Source: Myroides sp. 1354 (GTDB lineage Bacteria; Bacteroidota; Bacteroidia; Flavobacteriales; Flavobacteriaceae). Taken from it: 64,000 bases of DNA. The notes under the pieces were generated by a model that saw nothing but the letters and a program-made list of their open reading frames with translations, did not search any database and was not told the origin of the DNA. The translations under genes and the position numbers were made by a program. The DNA lies in the NCBI RefSeq assembly GCF_030324495.1, contig NZ_JACAGN010000011.1, forward strand, positions 1 to 64,000, written 5' to 3'. Below, one piece after another: positions 44,531 through 53,018 of this stretch (position 1 is the stretch's first letter; every line of letters begins with the position of its first letter).

Positions 44531-45297
44531 TCCAACCAATTTTTTACTGTTTCAATTCCTTTACTCAACTTATACACCTCAGCCTTGGATCTTGTATATC
44601 CTCCCCCCAAACCTATACCATAATTAATTGTCGTTGTTTGCACTCCTGAGCTGCTCAATACTCCATTTTCAAAAATAGATCGTGTCCTAGACATCCCTAA
44701 AATTCCTATTTGCCCTGTCCATCCTAAATCATATCCTCCTAAGCCTTGTAAAACATCTTTACTTTGACCATAATTATCGTGAAACCCAATATTACCCGTT
44801 GCAGCAAATCCTGGTCGAGATAATTCCAAGCCAAAGTCAAAGCTCCCTCCAATCACGATGGCAATATCCTGATGTGTAGCTACAATACTAAAATTAAAGC
44901 TTGCAGAAAAAAAACCACCACTTCCACCAAAACCAACACCCAAACTCATTGCATCAGGCGAATAATTACCGTACTTACCCGATGGAACGTTGTAGAAATA
45001 AGGATAATGCTTTTTAACAGGCGCTACAATCACAATCTCTTCTAAATATTTTTTGGGTGTCAGTTGCTGTTGTAATCGCTGTAGTTTTCGAATCCGTTCA
45101 TCTGGTACATAGTCAAAATAATAGTTCATGTTAATATCAGAAAAACTAACAGTTCCAGTAAAAAAAGAGTTGAATCTGTTTTTTTTCTGATAATACCCAT
45201 ACCCATAAACCAAATAATCTAACTGAGACCCCTGTTTAACTTCATAAACAAAAGTCAAATAATCAACAATTCGAATTGATAAAATATACTTTTCCAT
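44527..45297 (-). CDS. Hypothetical Gly-rich protein, resembling a polymorphic-toxin tail
   Basis: The 256-residue protein has no signal peptide. An N-terminal segment rich in Tyr/Phe (1-80) ends in the linker-like YLEEIVIVAPVKK (about 83-95), a type of motif common before C-terminal domains of Bacteroidota Rhs/polymorphic toxins. The C-terminal part (100-256) is rich in Gly and hydrophobic strands (LGVGFGGSGGFFSASFNFS, IGLGGGYTRSKAE). I recognise no catalytic motif. It is coupled to a lipoprotein gene downstream. An in-frame stop lies directly upstream, so it is not simply a broken end of a larger gene. Confidence 0.6.
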   Translation of the reverse strand: MEKYILSIRIVDYLTFVYEVKQGSQLDYLVYGYGYYQKKNRFNSFFTGTVSFSDINMNYYFDYVPDERIRKLQRLQQQLTPKKYLEEIVIVAPVKKHYPYFYNVPSGKYGNYSPDAMSLGVGFGGSGGFFSASFNFSIVATHQDIAIVIGGSFDFGLELSRPGFAATGNIGFHDNYGQSKDVLQGLGGYDLGWTGQIGILGMSRTRSIFENGVLSSSGVQTTTINYGIGLGGGYTRSKAEVYKLSKGIETVKNWLE

Positions 45298-45440
45298 TGA
45301 AAATCAATCATTTATTAAGAATATAGAGTAAACCTTCAAGAATGATACCACGAATCCATTATAGTTCGTTCATTCCCCTGAACTTCATTTGCGTTTTCCT
45401 TTCTTAATGTAGGTTAAGTACTTCTCCTTCAGAACATCCG

Positions 45441-45448
45441 TATCTTTG
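45441..45448 (+). promoter_or_regulatory. -7 promoter element of yceI
   Basis: TATCTTTG fits TAnnTTTG and lies 30 bases before the ATG. No clear -33 element. Confidence 0.45.
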
Positions 45449-45478
45449 TATCATTGATAATCACAAAATATAACCGAT

Positions 45479-46054
45479 ATGAAAAAAATAGCTTTATTCG
45501 TGGTAGCTGCCTTATTTTCAGTTACTTCATTTGCACAAACAAAATGGAATGTTGATCCGATGCACTCATTCTTAAACTTCTCAGTGAAACATTTAGGAAT
45601 TTCTTTTGTAGATGGTCGCTTTGACAAATACGAAGGAACTTTTGTAGGAAATCCAGAAGATTTAACCAAAGGTACCTTCAACTTTACAGTGGATTTAAAC
45701 AGCATCAATACCAGTGTAGAAATGCGCGATAACCACCTAAAATCAGCAGACTTTTTTGACACTGCTAAATATGCTTCAATGAAGTTTGACAGTAAGTCAA
45801 TCAAAAAAACAGGGAAAGATAAATATGAACTAGTAGGAAACTTAACAATTAAAAACATCACAAAACCTGTAACATTCCAATTGACTTATGGTGGTTTATT
45901 AGCAGATGATGGAAATGGAAATACAAAACTTGGTTTCCAAGCGACTACGACAATCAACCGTTTTGATTTTGATGTAGCTTATGATCCGTCAGGACAAGCT
46001 ATTGGAAAAAACGTTGATATTACAGTGAATTTAGAATTCAGTAAAGCGAACTAA
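45479..46054 (+). CDS. YceI-family periplasmic protein
   Basis: The 191-residue protein has a signal peptide (1-20, ending TSFAQ) and the YceI lipocalin-like fold: KWNVDPMHSFLNFSVKHLG at the start, DNHLKSADFFDTAKYASMKFDS (shown in part, about 84-105) and FQATTTINRFDFDVAYD near the end. YceI proteins bind polyprenoids or similar amphiphiles in the periplasm. It has its own promoter and terminator. Confidence 0.92.
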   Translation: MKKIALFVVAALFSVTSFAQTKWNVDPMHSFLNFSVKHLGISFVDGRFDKYEGTFVGNPEDLTKGTFNFTVDLNSINTSVEMRDNHLKSADFFDTAKYASMKFDSKSIKKTGKDKYELVGNLTIKNITKPVTFQLTYGGLLADDGNGNTKLGFQATTTINRFDFDVAYDPSGQAIGKNVDITVNLEFSKAN

Positions 46055-46075
46055 TCCTTTATATATTTTCAACTA

Positions 46076-46109
46076 AAAAGGGCCCACTAATACAAGTAGG
46101 CCCTTTTTT
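46076..46109. terminator. Bidirectional terminator after yceI
   Basis: AAAAGGGCC and GGCCCTTTT arms with an inner ACT / AGT stem and one mismatch, between converging genes. Confidence 0.85.
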
Positions 46110-46740
46110 ATATTTCATCGTTTTCAATAACAACAAGATTATACGTTACATGTTCAACAGCTGCATTGCGAATCCGATCAGCTACTTTAGAAACCGCCAC
46201 GGGTCGATAAGATTTGAACATTCCCATGCGGTTGAGGAAGGTCAAGATTTTCACTCCTATATCTTCTCCTTTGCGATTGGAATTCGGTCGAATCAGTGAG
46301 CTCGGTCGAATGATGATGGTACGGCTAAAGTGCAATTGAGCAATGGCTTGTTCAATTCTACCTTTGAGATACAAATAAAAAACCTTACTGCGGTAATCGG
46401 CTCCTTTGGAGGATACAAGAACAAAAGTTTGTATGGATTTTGCCTTGCAGTATTTGGCAAACTGCACCACATAGTCGTAATCAATATGCCATTGGTTGGT
46501 TTTTCCTCCCGCTTGCTTCTTGGTCGTTCCCAAACAGCTAAAAGCAATATCACCTTCAATGAGATGATGCCATTGTCCCATTTTTTCAAAATCGACAACG
46601 TGGCAAATCAGCTTTGGATGTTGAATATCCCAAGGACTACGCACAAAAATTTCGACAAAATGGTAGCGATCGTCACACAAAAGTTGACGGACTAATACTT
46701 TTCCAACGGCTCCTGTGGCGCCAATAATTACAGCTCTCAT
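46108..46740 (-). CDS. NAD(P)-binding Rossmann protein (atypical SDR)
   Basis: The 210-residue protein starts with AVIIGATGAVGKVLVRQLL, an NAD(P)-binding GxxGxxG motif. FSCLGTTKKQAGG (about 69-81) and FVLVSSKGADYRSKVFYLYLKG (shown in part, about 105-126) are like HTATIP2/NmrA-type atypical SDR proteins. The YxxxK dyad is replaced with a YLYLKG stretch. Reaction unknown. Confidence 0.78.
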   Translation of the reverse strand: MRAVIIGATGAVGKVLVRQLLCDDRYHFVEIFVRSPWDIQHPKLICHVVDFEKMGQWHHLIEGDIAFSCLGTTKKQAGGKTNQWHIDYDYVVQFAKYCKAKSIQTFVLVSSKGADYRSKVFYLYLKGRIEQAIAQLHFSRTIIIRPSSLIRPNSNRKGEDIGVKILTFLNRMGMFKSYRPVAVSKVADRIRNAAVEHVTYNLVVIENDEI

Positions 46741-46831
46741 AACAGTAAATTACAAAAAAAACTTCAAGAAGTTATTTCTTTTTTAAATTTTCTTCACTTA
46801 CATCCTCAATCCCTAAGCTAAACAACCTCAG

Positions 46832-47206
46832 TTATTCTTCAAAAATACCTGAAACATAATACAACTTATCTCCTAACCTTGCAAAAGTTGAGTTTTCATA
46901 ATGTTGTTGTTCCTGACCACTTGGATCTTTAAAATACGCGCGAAATACCACATTCAAGGCGGAAGCAGATACAATCTCCAATCGCATCCATTGATTTTCA
47001 CTCGCCCATTGTAAAATGGATTTTTTACTATATAAATGACGCGCGCTCGGATGCGTCGTTTCAATCAGGTATTTTGCATTCGCCAATACATAAGCAGTAT
47101 AGCGTGAACGCATTAAGGCCTCTGCTGTTGTTGGGTTTTGTTCTCCTTTGAGTAAAGGCATACAGCAAGTTTCCAGTGTAGATCCACTTCCACAAGGACA
47201 TTCCAT
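46832..47206 (-). CDS. YchJ-family SEC-C metal-binding protein
   Basis: The 124-residue protein starts with a SEC-C-type zinc motif (CPCGSG, then CC at about 14-15, in place of the usual CH) followed by the YchJ domain with ALMRSRYTAYVLANAKYLIETTHP (shown in part, about 31-54) and W/F-rich strands. This is the architecture of E. coli YchJ, with unknown function. It starts four bases after the coiled-coil gene and may be cotranscribed with it. Confidence 0.9.
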   Translation of the reverse strand: MECPCGSGSTLETCCMPLLKGEQNPTTAEALMRSRYTAYVLANAKYLIETTHPSARHLYSKKSILQWASENQWMRLEIVSASALNVVFRAYFKDPSGQEQQHYENSTFARLGDKLYYVSGIFEE

Positions 47207-47210
47207 AAAG

Positions 47211-47402
47211 TTAAGCTTTTAATTGTTGTTCTAAATCTCCTACAATCTTTTGCATCTTGGCCAATCGCACTAAATCTTCATCAATATCCGTCGAATCAAT
47301 CATCATCTTTAATCGCCCTTTTATCTCCTCTGCTAATCGCTCTGCTTCCACCGTTCTTCCTTGTTCCACCATTTGCTTTAAAATGATTATTAACTTTTCC
47401 AT
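47211..47402 (-). CDS. Small helical protein of unknown function
   Basis: The 63-residue protein (ATG at 47402, MEKLIIIL; an in-frame ATG ten codons upstream is less likely) is predicted to be almost wholly helical with heptad-like residues (VEAERLAEEIKGRL, LVRLAKMQKIVGDLEQQL). No family is recognised. It lies four bases upstream of ychJ. Confidence 0.6.
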   Translation of the reverse strand: MEKLIIILKQMVEQGRTVEAERLAEEIKGRLKMMIDSTDIDEDLVRLAKMQKIVGDLEQQLKA

Positions 47403-47512
47403 GAATTTTTTCTTTTTGCTTATACTGTACAAAGATATTGGTTGCTTTCATTTAAAAGAAGTTTTTTATGGGTGGGATTTCTGTTATTTTTAAGTCTATC
47501 AATCTTCTTTTT

Positions 47513-48193
47513 ATGCTCAAAGATCTCCTTCATTTCCTTTTTCCCAAAAGTTGTCCTGGCTGTTCCATCCTGCTCTTGACGCATGAAGTCTTGTTGTGTA
47601 CGGTTTGTCGCGCGACTTTACCCTTTACCCATCAGCACCAAAGTGCCACCAATGAAGCCCTAGGGAAATTCTACGGAAAAGTGAAAATACAACAAGCGAG
47701 TTGCTTATTATACTACGCTAAAGGCGGCCTTGTTTCCAACCTGCTCCATCAATTAAAATACAACAACCAGCCTAGCATCGCTTTTGTCCTCGGTCAATTA
47801 TATGCGGAATTATTAGCGGATGACCAAGCTTTTCCTTCCGTAGATTATATTGTGTCTGTCCCTTTGCATCCCAAAAAACTCAAACAACGAGGCTACAATC
47901 AGGTCGATGGATTTGCCACTGCTTTGTCTCAACATTTTCAAATTCCCATTCACTCTTCTGTTTTGGCAAAAGTAGAACGAACAGCTTCTCAAACAACAAA
48001 GAGCTTTCAAGAACGCATCAAATCCAAACCCGCTGTTTTTCAACTTCAATCAACTCCCAATTTAGCGGGTAAACACTTTCTTCTTCTAGACGATATCTTA
48101 ACCACAGGGAGCACCTTGGAAAATTGCGCCAAGTTATTGTTACAAATCCCTGATAGCAAGGTGAGTATTTTGTGTTTAGCCTATACAAAATAA
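47513..48193 (+). CDS. comF: ComF-family phosphoribosyltransferase-like protein
   Basis: The 226-residue protein (ATG 47513) has an N-terminal double zinc ribbon (Cys14, Cys17, Cys29, Cys32: CPGC and CTVC), the conserved HQLKYNNQ (about 78-85), and a type I phosphoribosyltransferase site LLLDDILTTGSTL (about 192-204). ComF proteins are needed for DNA uptake in competent bacteria, by a still unclear role. No other competence gene lies nearby. Confidence 0.9.
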   Translation: MLKDLLHFLFPKSCPGCSILLLTHEVLLCTVCRATLPFTHQHQSATNEALGKFYGKVKIQQASCLLYYAKGGLVSNLLHQLKYNNQPSIAFVLGQLYAELLADDQAFPSVDYIVSVPLHPKKLKQRGYNQVDGFATALSQHFQIPIHSSVLAKVERTASQTTKSFQERIKSKPAVFQLQSTPNLAGKHFLLLDDILTTGSTLENCAKLLLQIPDSKVSILCLAYTK

Positions 48194-48261
48194 AGTTTTT
48201 AAGGGCTGATATTTTCTAAGTAAAAAATATAATTGTTACTTTGCCTTTTCAAAACAAACCT

Positions 48262-49869
48262 ATGTCGAAGTTTCGTCTTTATTTTTTTACCTGTTTACTC
48301 GTTTTATGCGTAACTTGTTTTTCAAATTGTGCTAAAAGAGGATTTATTTCCGGTGGTCCTATGGATACCTTGCCTCCTGTTGTATTAAAAAGTTACCCAG
48401 AGAACTACTCTATTAACTTTGACCAGGATGAGATTCGAATTGAGTTTGATGAATTTATCAAATTGAAAAACGCCAATCAAAACTTAATTGTATCTCCACC
48501 GTTGAAGAACAATCCAGATATCTCCCCTATGGGAAGTCCAAAAAAGGTAATGACTATTAAATTAAAGGATACGCTTCATCCCAATACAACCTATAGTTTT
48601 AATTTTGGCGACGCGATTACAGACAACAATGAAGGAAATGTATTAAAGCAATTTAAATACATCTTCTCTACAGGTAGCTACATTGACTCCCTTAAACTAG
48701 AAGGTACTATACAATCCGCTCATAAATTAAAAACAGACAACTTTGTCAATGTGATGTTGTATGATGCAACCACGTTTAAAGACTCCACGGTATATAAAGA
48801 AAAGCCCTTATATATTACCAATACACTAGATTCCTTAACTACTTTTTCTATCGAAAATATCAAGGCTGGAACCTATTATGCAGTTGCTTTAAAACAAAAG
48901 AACAATACCTATATGTTCAATCCCGAGCAAGATAAGATTGCTTTTATCCAGGATACTATTGTTATTCCTACAGATAAAAAATACAATCTTGTTCTGTTCA
49001 AATCAGAAGAAAAATTCTCGGCAAAACGCCCTGCGCAGATTTCTGAAAACAAGTGGTACTTACCTTATAAAGGAAATAAAGAGGGGGTAAAAATAAAGGT
49101 GTCTAAAAACGACAGTTTAATCCAAAGTGCTTACACTCCATTAGAAGGAAAGGATTCTCTTCAGGTATGGTTTCCTAAGGTTATTGCGGATTCACTTCAT
49201 ATTGCGGTCAGTAAAGACGATTATTTAGAAACCTTTACGGTGCGACCACGAGTAAAAATGAAAGAAGTGGACACCCTAAGTGTAACAGCAAAGAACAACA
49301 ATATCGACTTCAAAGAGAATTTCACTTTAAAGACGTCAACGCCAATTGCAACAGTAAATAAAAACTTAATTCAAATTATCAACAAAGACTCTCTTCCAGT
49401 TTCTTTTGAAGTTCAAGAATTCTTAGCCGAGCAAAAGGTAACTTTGTTATTTGAGAAAAACCAAGAAGAATTATATTCCATCCAGTTATTGCCACAAGCT
49501 TTAACGGATCTCTTTGGCCACGCCAATGACACCCTAAAATACGCGTTGAAAACAACGAAACACACAGATTATGGAAATTTAAACCTCAAGTTAAGTGCTG
49601 TGAAACGTTACCCTATTATTGTTGAACTGATTGATGAACAAGAAAAGGTATACGCGACGCAAATCGTCAAAGAACCACAAGTTGTTCCTTTCGATTTATT
49701 ACCTCCTCGAAAGTATTACGTTCGAATCATTTATGACGACAACCAAAATGGCAAATGGGATACGGGGTATTATTGGGACAAACGTCAACCAGAAGAGACC
49801 TTCTATTCCAAAGAACCAATTGACGTACGCGCCAACTGGGATATCAACCAAGATTTAAACTTAAATTAG
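48262..49869 (+). CDS. Lipoprotein with Ig-like domains
   Basis: The 535-residue protein (ATG 48262, MSKFRLYF) has a lipoprotein signal with lipobox CFSNCA (Cys near 23) and, directly after it, GGPMDTLPPVVLKSYPEN, the characteristic start of a Big_5 (SbsA-like Ig) domain. Further beta-sandwich domains fill the rest, with a C-terminal DDNQNGKWDTGYYWDKRQPE, typical of Bacteroidota surface lipoproteins. It is probably a cell-surface or periplasmic structural protein; no enzyme motif is seen. Terminator follows. Confidence 0.8.
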   Translation: MSKFRLYFFTCLLVLCVTCFSNCAKRGFISGGPMDTLPPVVLKSYPENYSINFDQDEIRIEFDEFIKLKNANQNLIVSPPLKNNPDISPMGSPKKVMTIKLKDTLHPNTTYSFNFGDAITDNNEGNVLKQFKYIFSTGSYIDSLKLEGTIQSAHKLKTDNFVNVMLYDATTFKDSTVYKEKPLYITNTLDSLTTFSIENIKAGTYYAVALKQKNNTYMFNPEQDKIAFIQDTIVIPTDKKYNLVLFKSEEKFSAKRPAQISENKWYLPYKGNKEGVKIKVSKNDSLIQSAYTPLEGKDSLQVWFPKVIADSLHIAVSKDDYLETFTVRPRVKMKEVDTLSVTAKNNNIDFKENFTLKTSTPIATVNKNLIQIINKDSLPVSFEVQEFLAEQKVTLLFEKNQEELYSIQLLPQALTDLFGHANDTLKYALKTTKHTDYGNLNLKLSAVKRYPIIVELIDEQEKVYATQIVKEPQVVPFDLLPPRKYYVRIIYDDNQNGKWDTGYYWDKRQPEETFYSKEPIDVRANWDINQDLNLN

Positions 49870-50195
49870 TACCTGTTGCAGGATTGAGCACTGACAACAA
49901 GGATCTTATATCTAAAACAACATAAAAATGCCCCTTGATATAGAAAATCAAGGGGCATTTATTTATGCAGAACCTTTTGTTACTAATTTTCTTTTTTCAC
50001 CTCCAAGGCATCTTCAAGAATATTTTTAAAACCCTTGTGTAAATATTTAACTAAAAAAAGAAAACGAATCCAAAAAAAGCAACCCAGAACACTATAAATC
50101 AATAAATTACAAACATAGTTAAATAAGTATTAAAATAATTTTTTCACACTTTCCTGCTATACATTTGGTCTATCAAAATTAAAATTTAATCCACG
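49870..50195. other. Intergenic region with terminator and promoter
   Basis: It holds the terminator at 49926-49960 and a perfect -7 element TACATTTG at 50160-50167 that serves the first of two tandem lipoprotein genes. The remainder is AT-rich without a supported gene. Confidence 0.6.
49926..49960. terminator. Terminator after the Ig-like lipoprotein gene
   Basis: Perfect 14-base arms AAATGCCCCTTGAT and ATCAAGGGGCATTT with a seven-base loop. Confidence 0.9.
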
Positions 50196-50621
50196 ATGAG
50201 ATTAACAAAAATGACTTTAGCTATCGCATTTGTAGCTATCGCTTTCGCTTCTTGTAAAGATCAAAAAGAAGCTCCTGTGACTGAAGAAACAGCAACTACT
50301 GAAGTAGTAGAAGAAGCTACAGCACCTGTGACTGTAGACACTAAAGTATTAGTTGCTTCTTGGACACAACCTAACCCTATTAATGACAAAGAAGTACAAG
50401 GTTTCGAATTAAAAGAAGACGGAACAGCTGCTTCAATTAATATGGCAACACTTAAAACAAACAAGTGGTGGGTAGAAGGAGATAAATTGTTCTTAGAGCA
50501 AGAAAGCATCGGTAATGGTACGTCAAGTGTTGACACGGTATCCTACCAATTTGAGGTGGTTGACGGTACGACCTTAAACCTAATTAACGGTGAGTCTAAA
50601 GACTCTTTCACTAGAAAATAA
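50196..50621 (+). CDS. Lipocalin-like lipoprotein, tandem copy 1
   Basis: The 141-residue protein has a lipoprotein signal with lipobox AFASCK (Cys near 20), an acidic Thr/Glu/Val-rich linker (25-50), and a beta-domain with WTQPNPINDKEVQGFELKED (shown in part, about 58-77) and WWVEGDKLFLEQES (about 90-103), a pattern of small bacterial lipocalin-like domains. It is a paralogue of the next gene, 21 bases downstream. Function unknown. Confidence 0.78.
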   Translation: MRLTKMTLAIAFVAIAFASCKDQKEAPVTEETATTEVVEEATAPVTVDTKVLVASWTQPNPINDKEVQGFELKEDGTAASINMATLKTNKWWVEGDKLFLEQESIGNGTSSVDTVSYQFEVVDGTTLNLINGESKDSFTRK

Positions 50622-50642
50622 TCTTTTTTCGAGATTTAGTAG

Positions 50643-51059
50643 ATGAAAACAAAACAAACTGTACTTGCATTGGCTTTTGTAGCTCTTGCATTCGCTTCTT
50701 GTAAAGATCAAAAAGAAGCAACCGTAGTAGAAGAAACTACAACAGTAACAGAGCAAGCTGCTCCAGAAGTAGCACCTGCTCAAGCATTAGTGGGAGTTTG
50801 GACACAAACAAACCCAGCAAATCCAAGCGTACAACAAGGATTTGAATTAAAAGCAGACGGAACCATGGTAGCTGTAAATGATCCAGCTATGGCATTTACC
50901 AAATGGAAACTAGTGGATAACACCCTTGTTTTTGAAAGTGAAGTTGCCAATAACGACCCTGCTTCAGTGAAAGTTAGTAGCTTGAAATACGAACTAGTAG
51001 ATGGCAAAACCCTTACACTTGAAGTTGAAGGAGCTATCCAATCGTTTACAAAACAATAA
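50643..51059 (+). CDS. Lipocalin-like lipoprotein, tandem copy 2
   Basis: The 138-residue paralogue of the preceding protein has the same lipobox AFASCK, an identical CKDQKEA start of the mature part, and the parallel segments WTQTNPANPSVQQGFELKAD (about 55-74), TKWKLVDNTLVFESE. The domains have diverged while the signal peptides stayed close. It is cotranscribed with copy 1 and closed by a terminator. Confidence 0.78.
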   Translation: MKTKQTVLALAFVALAFASCKDQKEATVVEETTTVTEQAAPEVAPAQALVGVWTQTNPANPSVQQGFELKADGTMVAVNDPAMAFTKWKLVDNTLVFESEVANNDPASVKVSSLKYELVDGKTLTLEVEGAIQSFTKQ

Positions 51060-51079
51060 AATCCATTCTTTTTATAACA

Positions 51080-51107
51080 AAAAGCTACCCCTTAGGGTAG
51101 CTTTTTT
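51080..51107 (+). terminator. Terminator after the tandem lipoprotein genes
   Basis: AAAAGCTACCC / GGGTAGCTTTT stem with a four-base loop and T run. Confidence 0.92.
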
Positions 51108-51152
51108 ATTTATCAGGTACTAATGGATTGACGGACTCCTTTGCTTTTTCAA

Positions 51153-51920
51153 TTATTTAATCGCAATCTCATCGGCATCTTTCAGAAATGCGAATCGATT
51201 TCTCGCTTTATCTTGGATTGCTTTATCTAAAGTACAATATTGTACAGTTGTTCCTAACTGAGGTTCAATAAGATACTGCCCCATATAATCAATCACTTGA
51301 GAATGTCCACTATATTGATTGTCATTTTGATCCTCTCCACTGCGATTAACTCCCACCACATAGCTCATATTTTCAATTGCACGCGCTTTTAAGAGTGAAT
51401 CCCAAGCATAGATGCGTTGATCAGGCCAACTGGCAACATACAACAACAAGTCATAAACCTCCCCAATATTACGGGCAAAAGCTGGGAAGCGCAAATCGTA
51501 ACACACCAATGGACAGATATTCCAGCCTTTATACTGAACGATTAAACGTTCCGTTCCAGGTGCATATACTTTTTCTTCGCCTGCGAGTGAAAATAAATGA
51601 CGCTTATCATAGGTTTTAAATTCCCCTGTGGGCCAAATAAAAAATAAACGATTGTAGAATTGATTTCCTTCTTTGATAACGATACTACCCGTTAAGGCAA
51701 AATCAAGCGATTTACAGCACGATTGCAACTCTTTGATAAACTTGTCCTCCATCGTCATAAAAACGCGCTCAGGGTTCATGGTAAAGCCTGAAGTGAACAT
51801 TTCTGGTAATACAACCAAATCCGTTCCGCTTTCAATCTGATGCAATTGTTTTTTGAAATAAGTCGTGTTTTTCTGTACATCCTCCCAAACTAGAGGTGCT
51901 TGAATCAAAGCTACTTTCAT
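51153..51920 (-). CDS. Nitrilase-family omega-amidase (YafV type)
   Basis: The 255-residue protein has the nitrilase triad: Glu40 in VLPEMF, Lys106 in YDKRHLFS, Cys140 in VCYDLRFP. These sequences match the omega-amidase (YafV/Nit2) branch, which hydrolyses alpha-ketoglutaramate or alpha-ketosuccinamate from transamination of glutamine or asparagine. A -7 element TATTTTTG is at 51940-51947 (minus), 20 bases from the start. Confidence 0.92.
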   Translation of the reverse strand: MKVALIQAPLVWEDVQKNTTYFKKQLHQIESGTDLVVLPEMFTSGFTMNPERVFMTMEDKFIKELQSCCKSLDFALTGSIVIKEGNQFYNRLFFIWPTGEFKTYDKRHLFSLAGEEKVYAPGTERLIVQYKGWNICPLVCYDLRFPAFARNIGEVYDLLLYVASWPDQRIYAWDSLLKARAIENMSYVVGVNRSGEDQNDNQYSGHSQVIDYMGQYLIEPQLGTTVQYCTLDKAIQDKARNRFAFLKDADEIAIK

Positions 51921-51959
51921 ACGTTTCTTTTAGGTCATTCAAAAATACGAAATATTCTC

Positions 51960-52078
51960 TATTGCTGGTTGTTGCGTGTTGTCGGTTGACTGTTGTTGAC
52001 TGTTGTTAGTTGACTGTTGTTGATTAACCACGTGAACATCAAACGACAAACATCAAACGACAAACAACCATCAATAAT
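51960..52078. repeat. Low-complexity GTTG/ACAAAC repeats
   Basis: Repeats such as GTTGACTGTTGTT (three times) and CATCAAACGACAAA (twice) lie between two genes. The GTTG-rich style recalls the sequence at about 29259-29290. Nothing coding. Confidence 0.7.
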
Positions 52079-52098
52079 CCTATTTCGTTTATATCGAA

Positions 52099-52887
52099 CT
52101 ACTGATGATTTTCATGTGTACAAAGTTCCTTGTATTTCTCAAATATTTGTTGAAAGAACACAAACCTCTCCTGACTTTTATAGTCAAGTTTAGCTAATTT
52201 TTTAGGAAATCCGGCTGCTATTCTTTCTGCAATATACTCCGATTTAGCTGCTTTAAATTCAGCCAATGCCTTTTTATACTCTTCTTTATAATTCTTTGAA
52301 TCGATGTAATTCTCTTGCAAATACGTCTGAAAAGCTTCACAATTTTTATCCATCAACATCATAAACTGAGCGGCTTCACGATCAGTTCTGCGATAAGCGT
52401 CATGAAAGAAGAAAAAGTAATCGGTATTGGCTACTGGAAAATAAAAATGAGTAAATATCAATTTTCCATTATCTAAAATTAAAAGTTTTGCATATGGAAT
52501 ATCCTTATAGGTATTTAACGGGTAGAAATCCACAAAGTACTTGTCTGAAAAGGTGTACTTTTTATCAAATTTTCTAACGCGAATCGGGTGATAGACTGTT
52601 GACCAATTTTCCTTTTTTTTATCAAAAATCTCAACAGATACTACATCATTAGATGAAACAGAACGATAATCTTTTGCGCCATCATTCTTAAACTTAAATT
52701 CATAAGGGTCATCATAGTGGTACCCAAAAACTAGGAATTTTTCTTTTATCTTTCCAACTTCTCTAGTACCATTCTTAAACGTAAGAACAGTTTTTCCTCG
52801 ATTAGCACCTGTACCAGCGAAACCAAGCTGGCCATAACTAATAAAAGAAGTACATGCAAATAAAATGCACAGTAGTAAGGTTTTCAT
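52099..52887 (-). CDS. Hypothetical exported protein
   Basis: From ATG at 52887 the protein has 262 residues and a signal peptide (1-20, ending ISYGQ). A longer frame opens inside sdhB at 53088, but it would cross the sdhB terminator, and a -7 element TATATTTG (52918-52925, minus) fits the shorter form. The mature part is a beta-rich, basic section (about 30-160) and a Lys/Glu-rich helical C terminus (about 185-262). Not recognised. Confidence 0.7.
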   Translation of the reverse strand: MKTLLLCILFACTSFISYGQLGFAGTGANRGKTVLTFKNGTREVGKIKEKFLVFGYHYDDPYEFKFKNDGAKDYRSVSSNDVVSVEIFDKKKENWSTVYHPIRVRKFDKKYTFSDKYFVDFYPLNTYKDIPYAKLLILDNGKLIFTHFYFPVANTDYFFFFHDAYRRTDREAAQFMMLMDKNCEAFQTYLQENYIDSKNYKEEYKKALAEFKAAKSEYIAERIAAGFPKKLAKLDYKSQERFVFFQQIFEKYKELCTHENHQ

Positions 52888-52960
52888 TAAATTATAAAAT
52901 ATTATGTTAATAGGCGCCAAATATAAGTTAATGAAAGTTAGAAATGAAGTAATTAAAAAT

Positions 52961-52991
52961 AAAAAAAGCAGCACAAATTGTGCTGCTTTTT
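52961..52991 (-). terminator. Terminator of the sdh operon
   Basis: AGCAGCACAA / TTGTGCTGCT stem flanked by A and T runs, directly after sdhB. Confidence 0.9.
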
Positions 52992-53018
52992 TCTTTTTCA
53001 AAAAAATATTAAAATCCT

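Noticed and set aside
45451..45861. 136-codon open frame antisense to yceI
   Set aside because: Fully overlaps the real yceI gene and its promoter.
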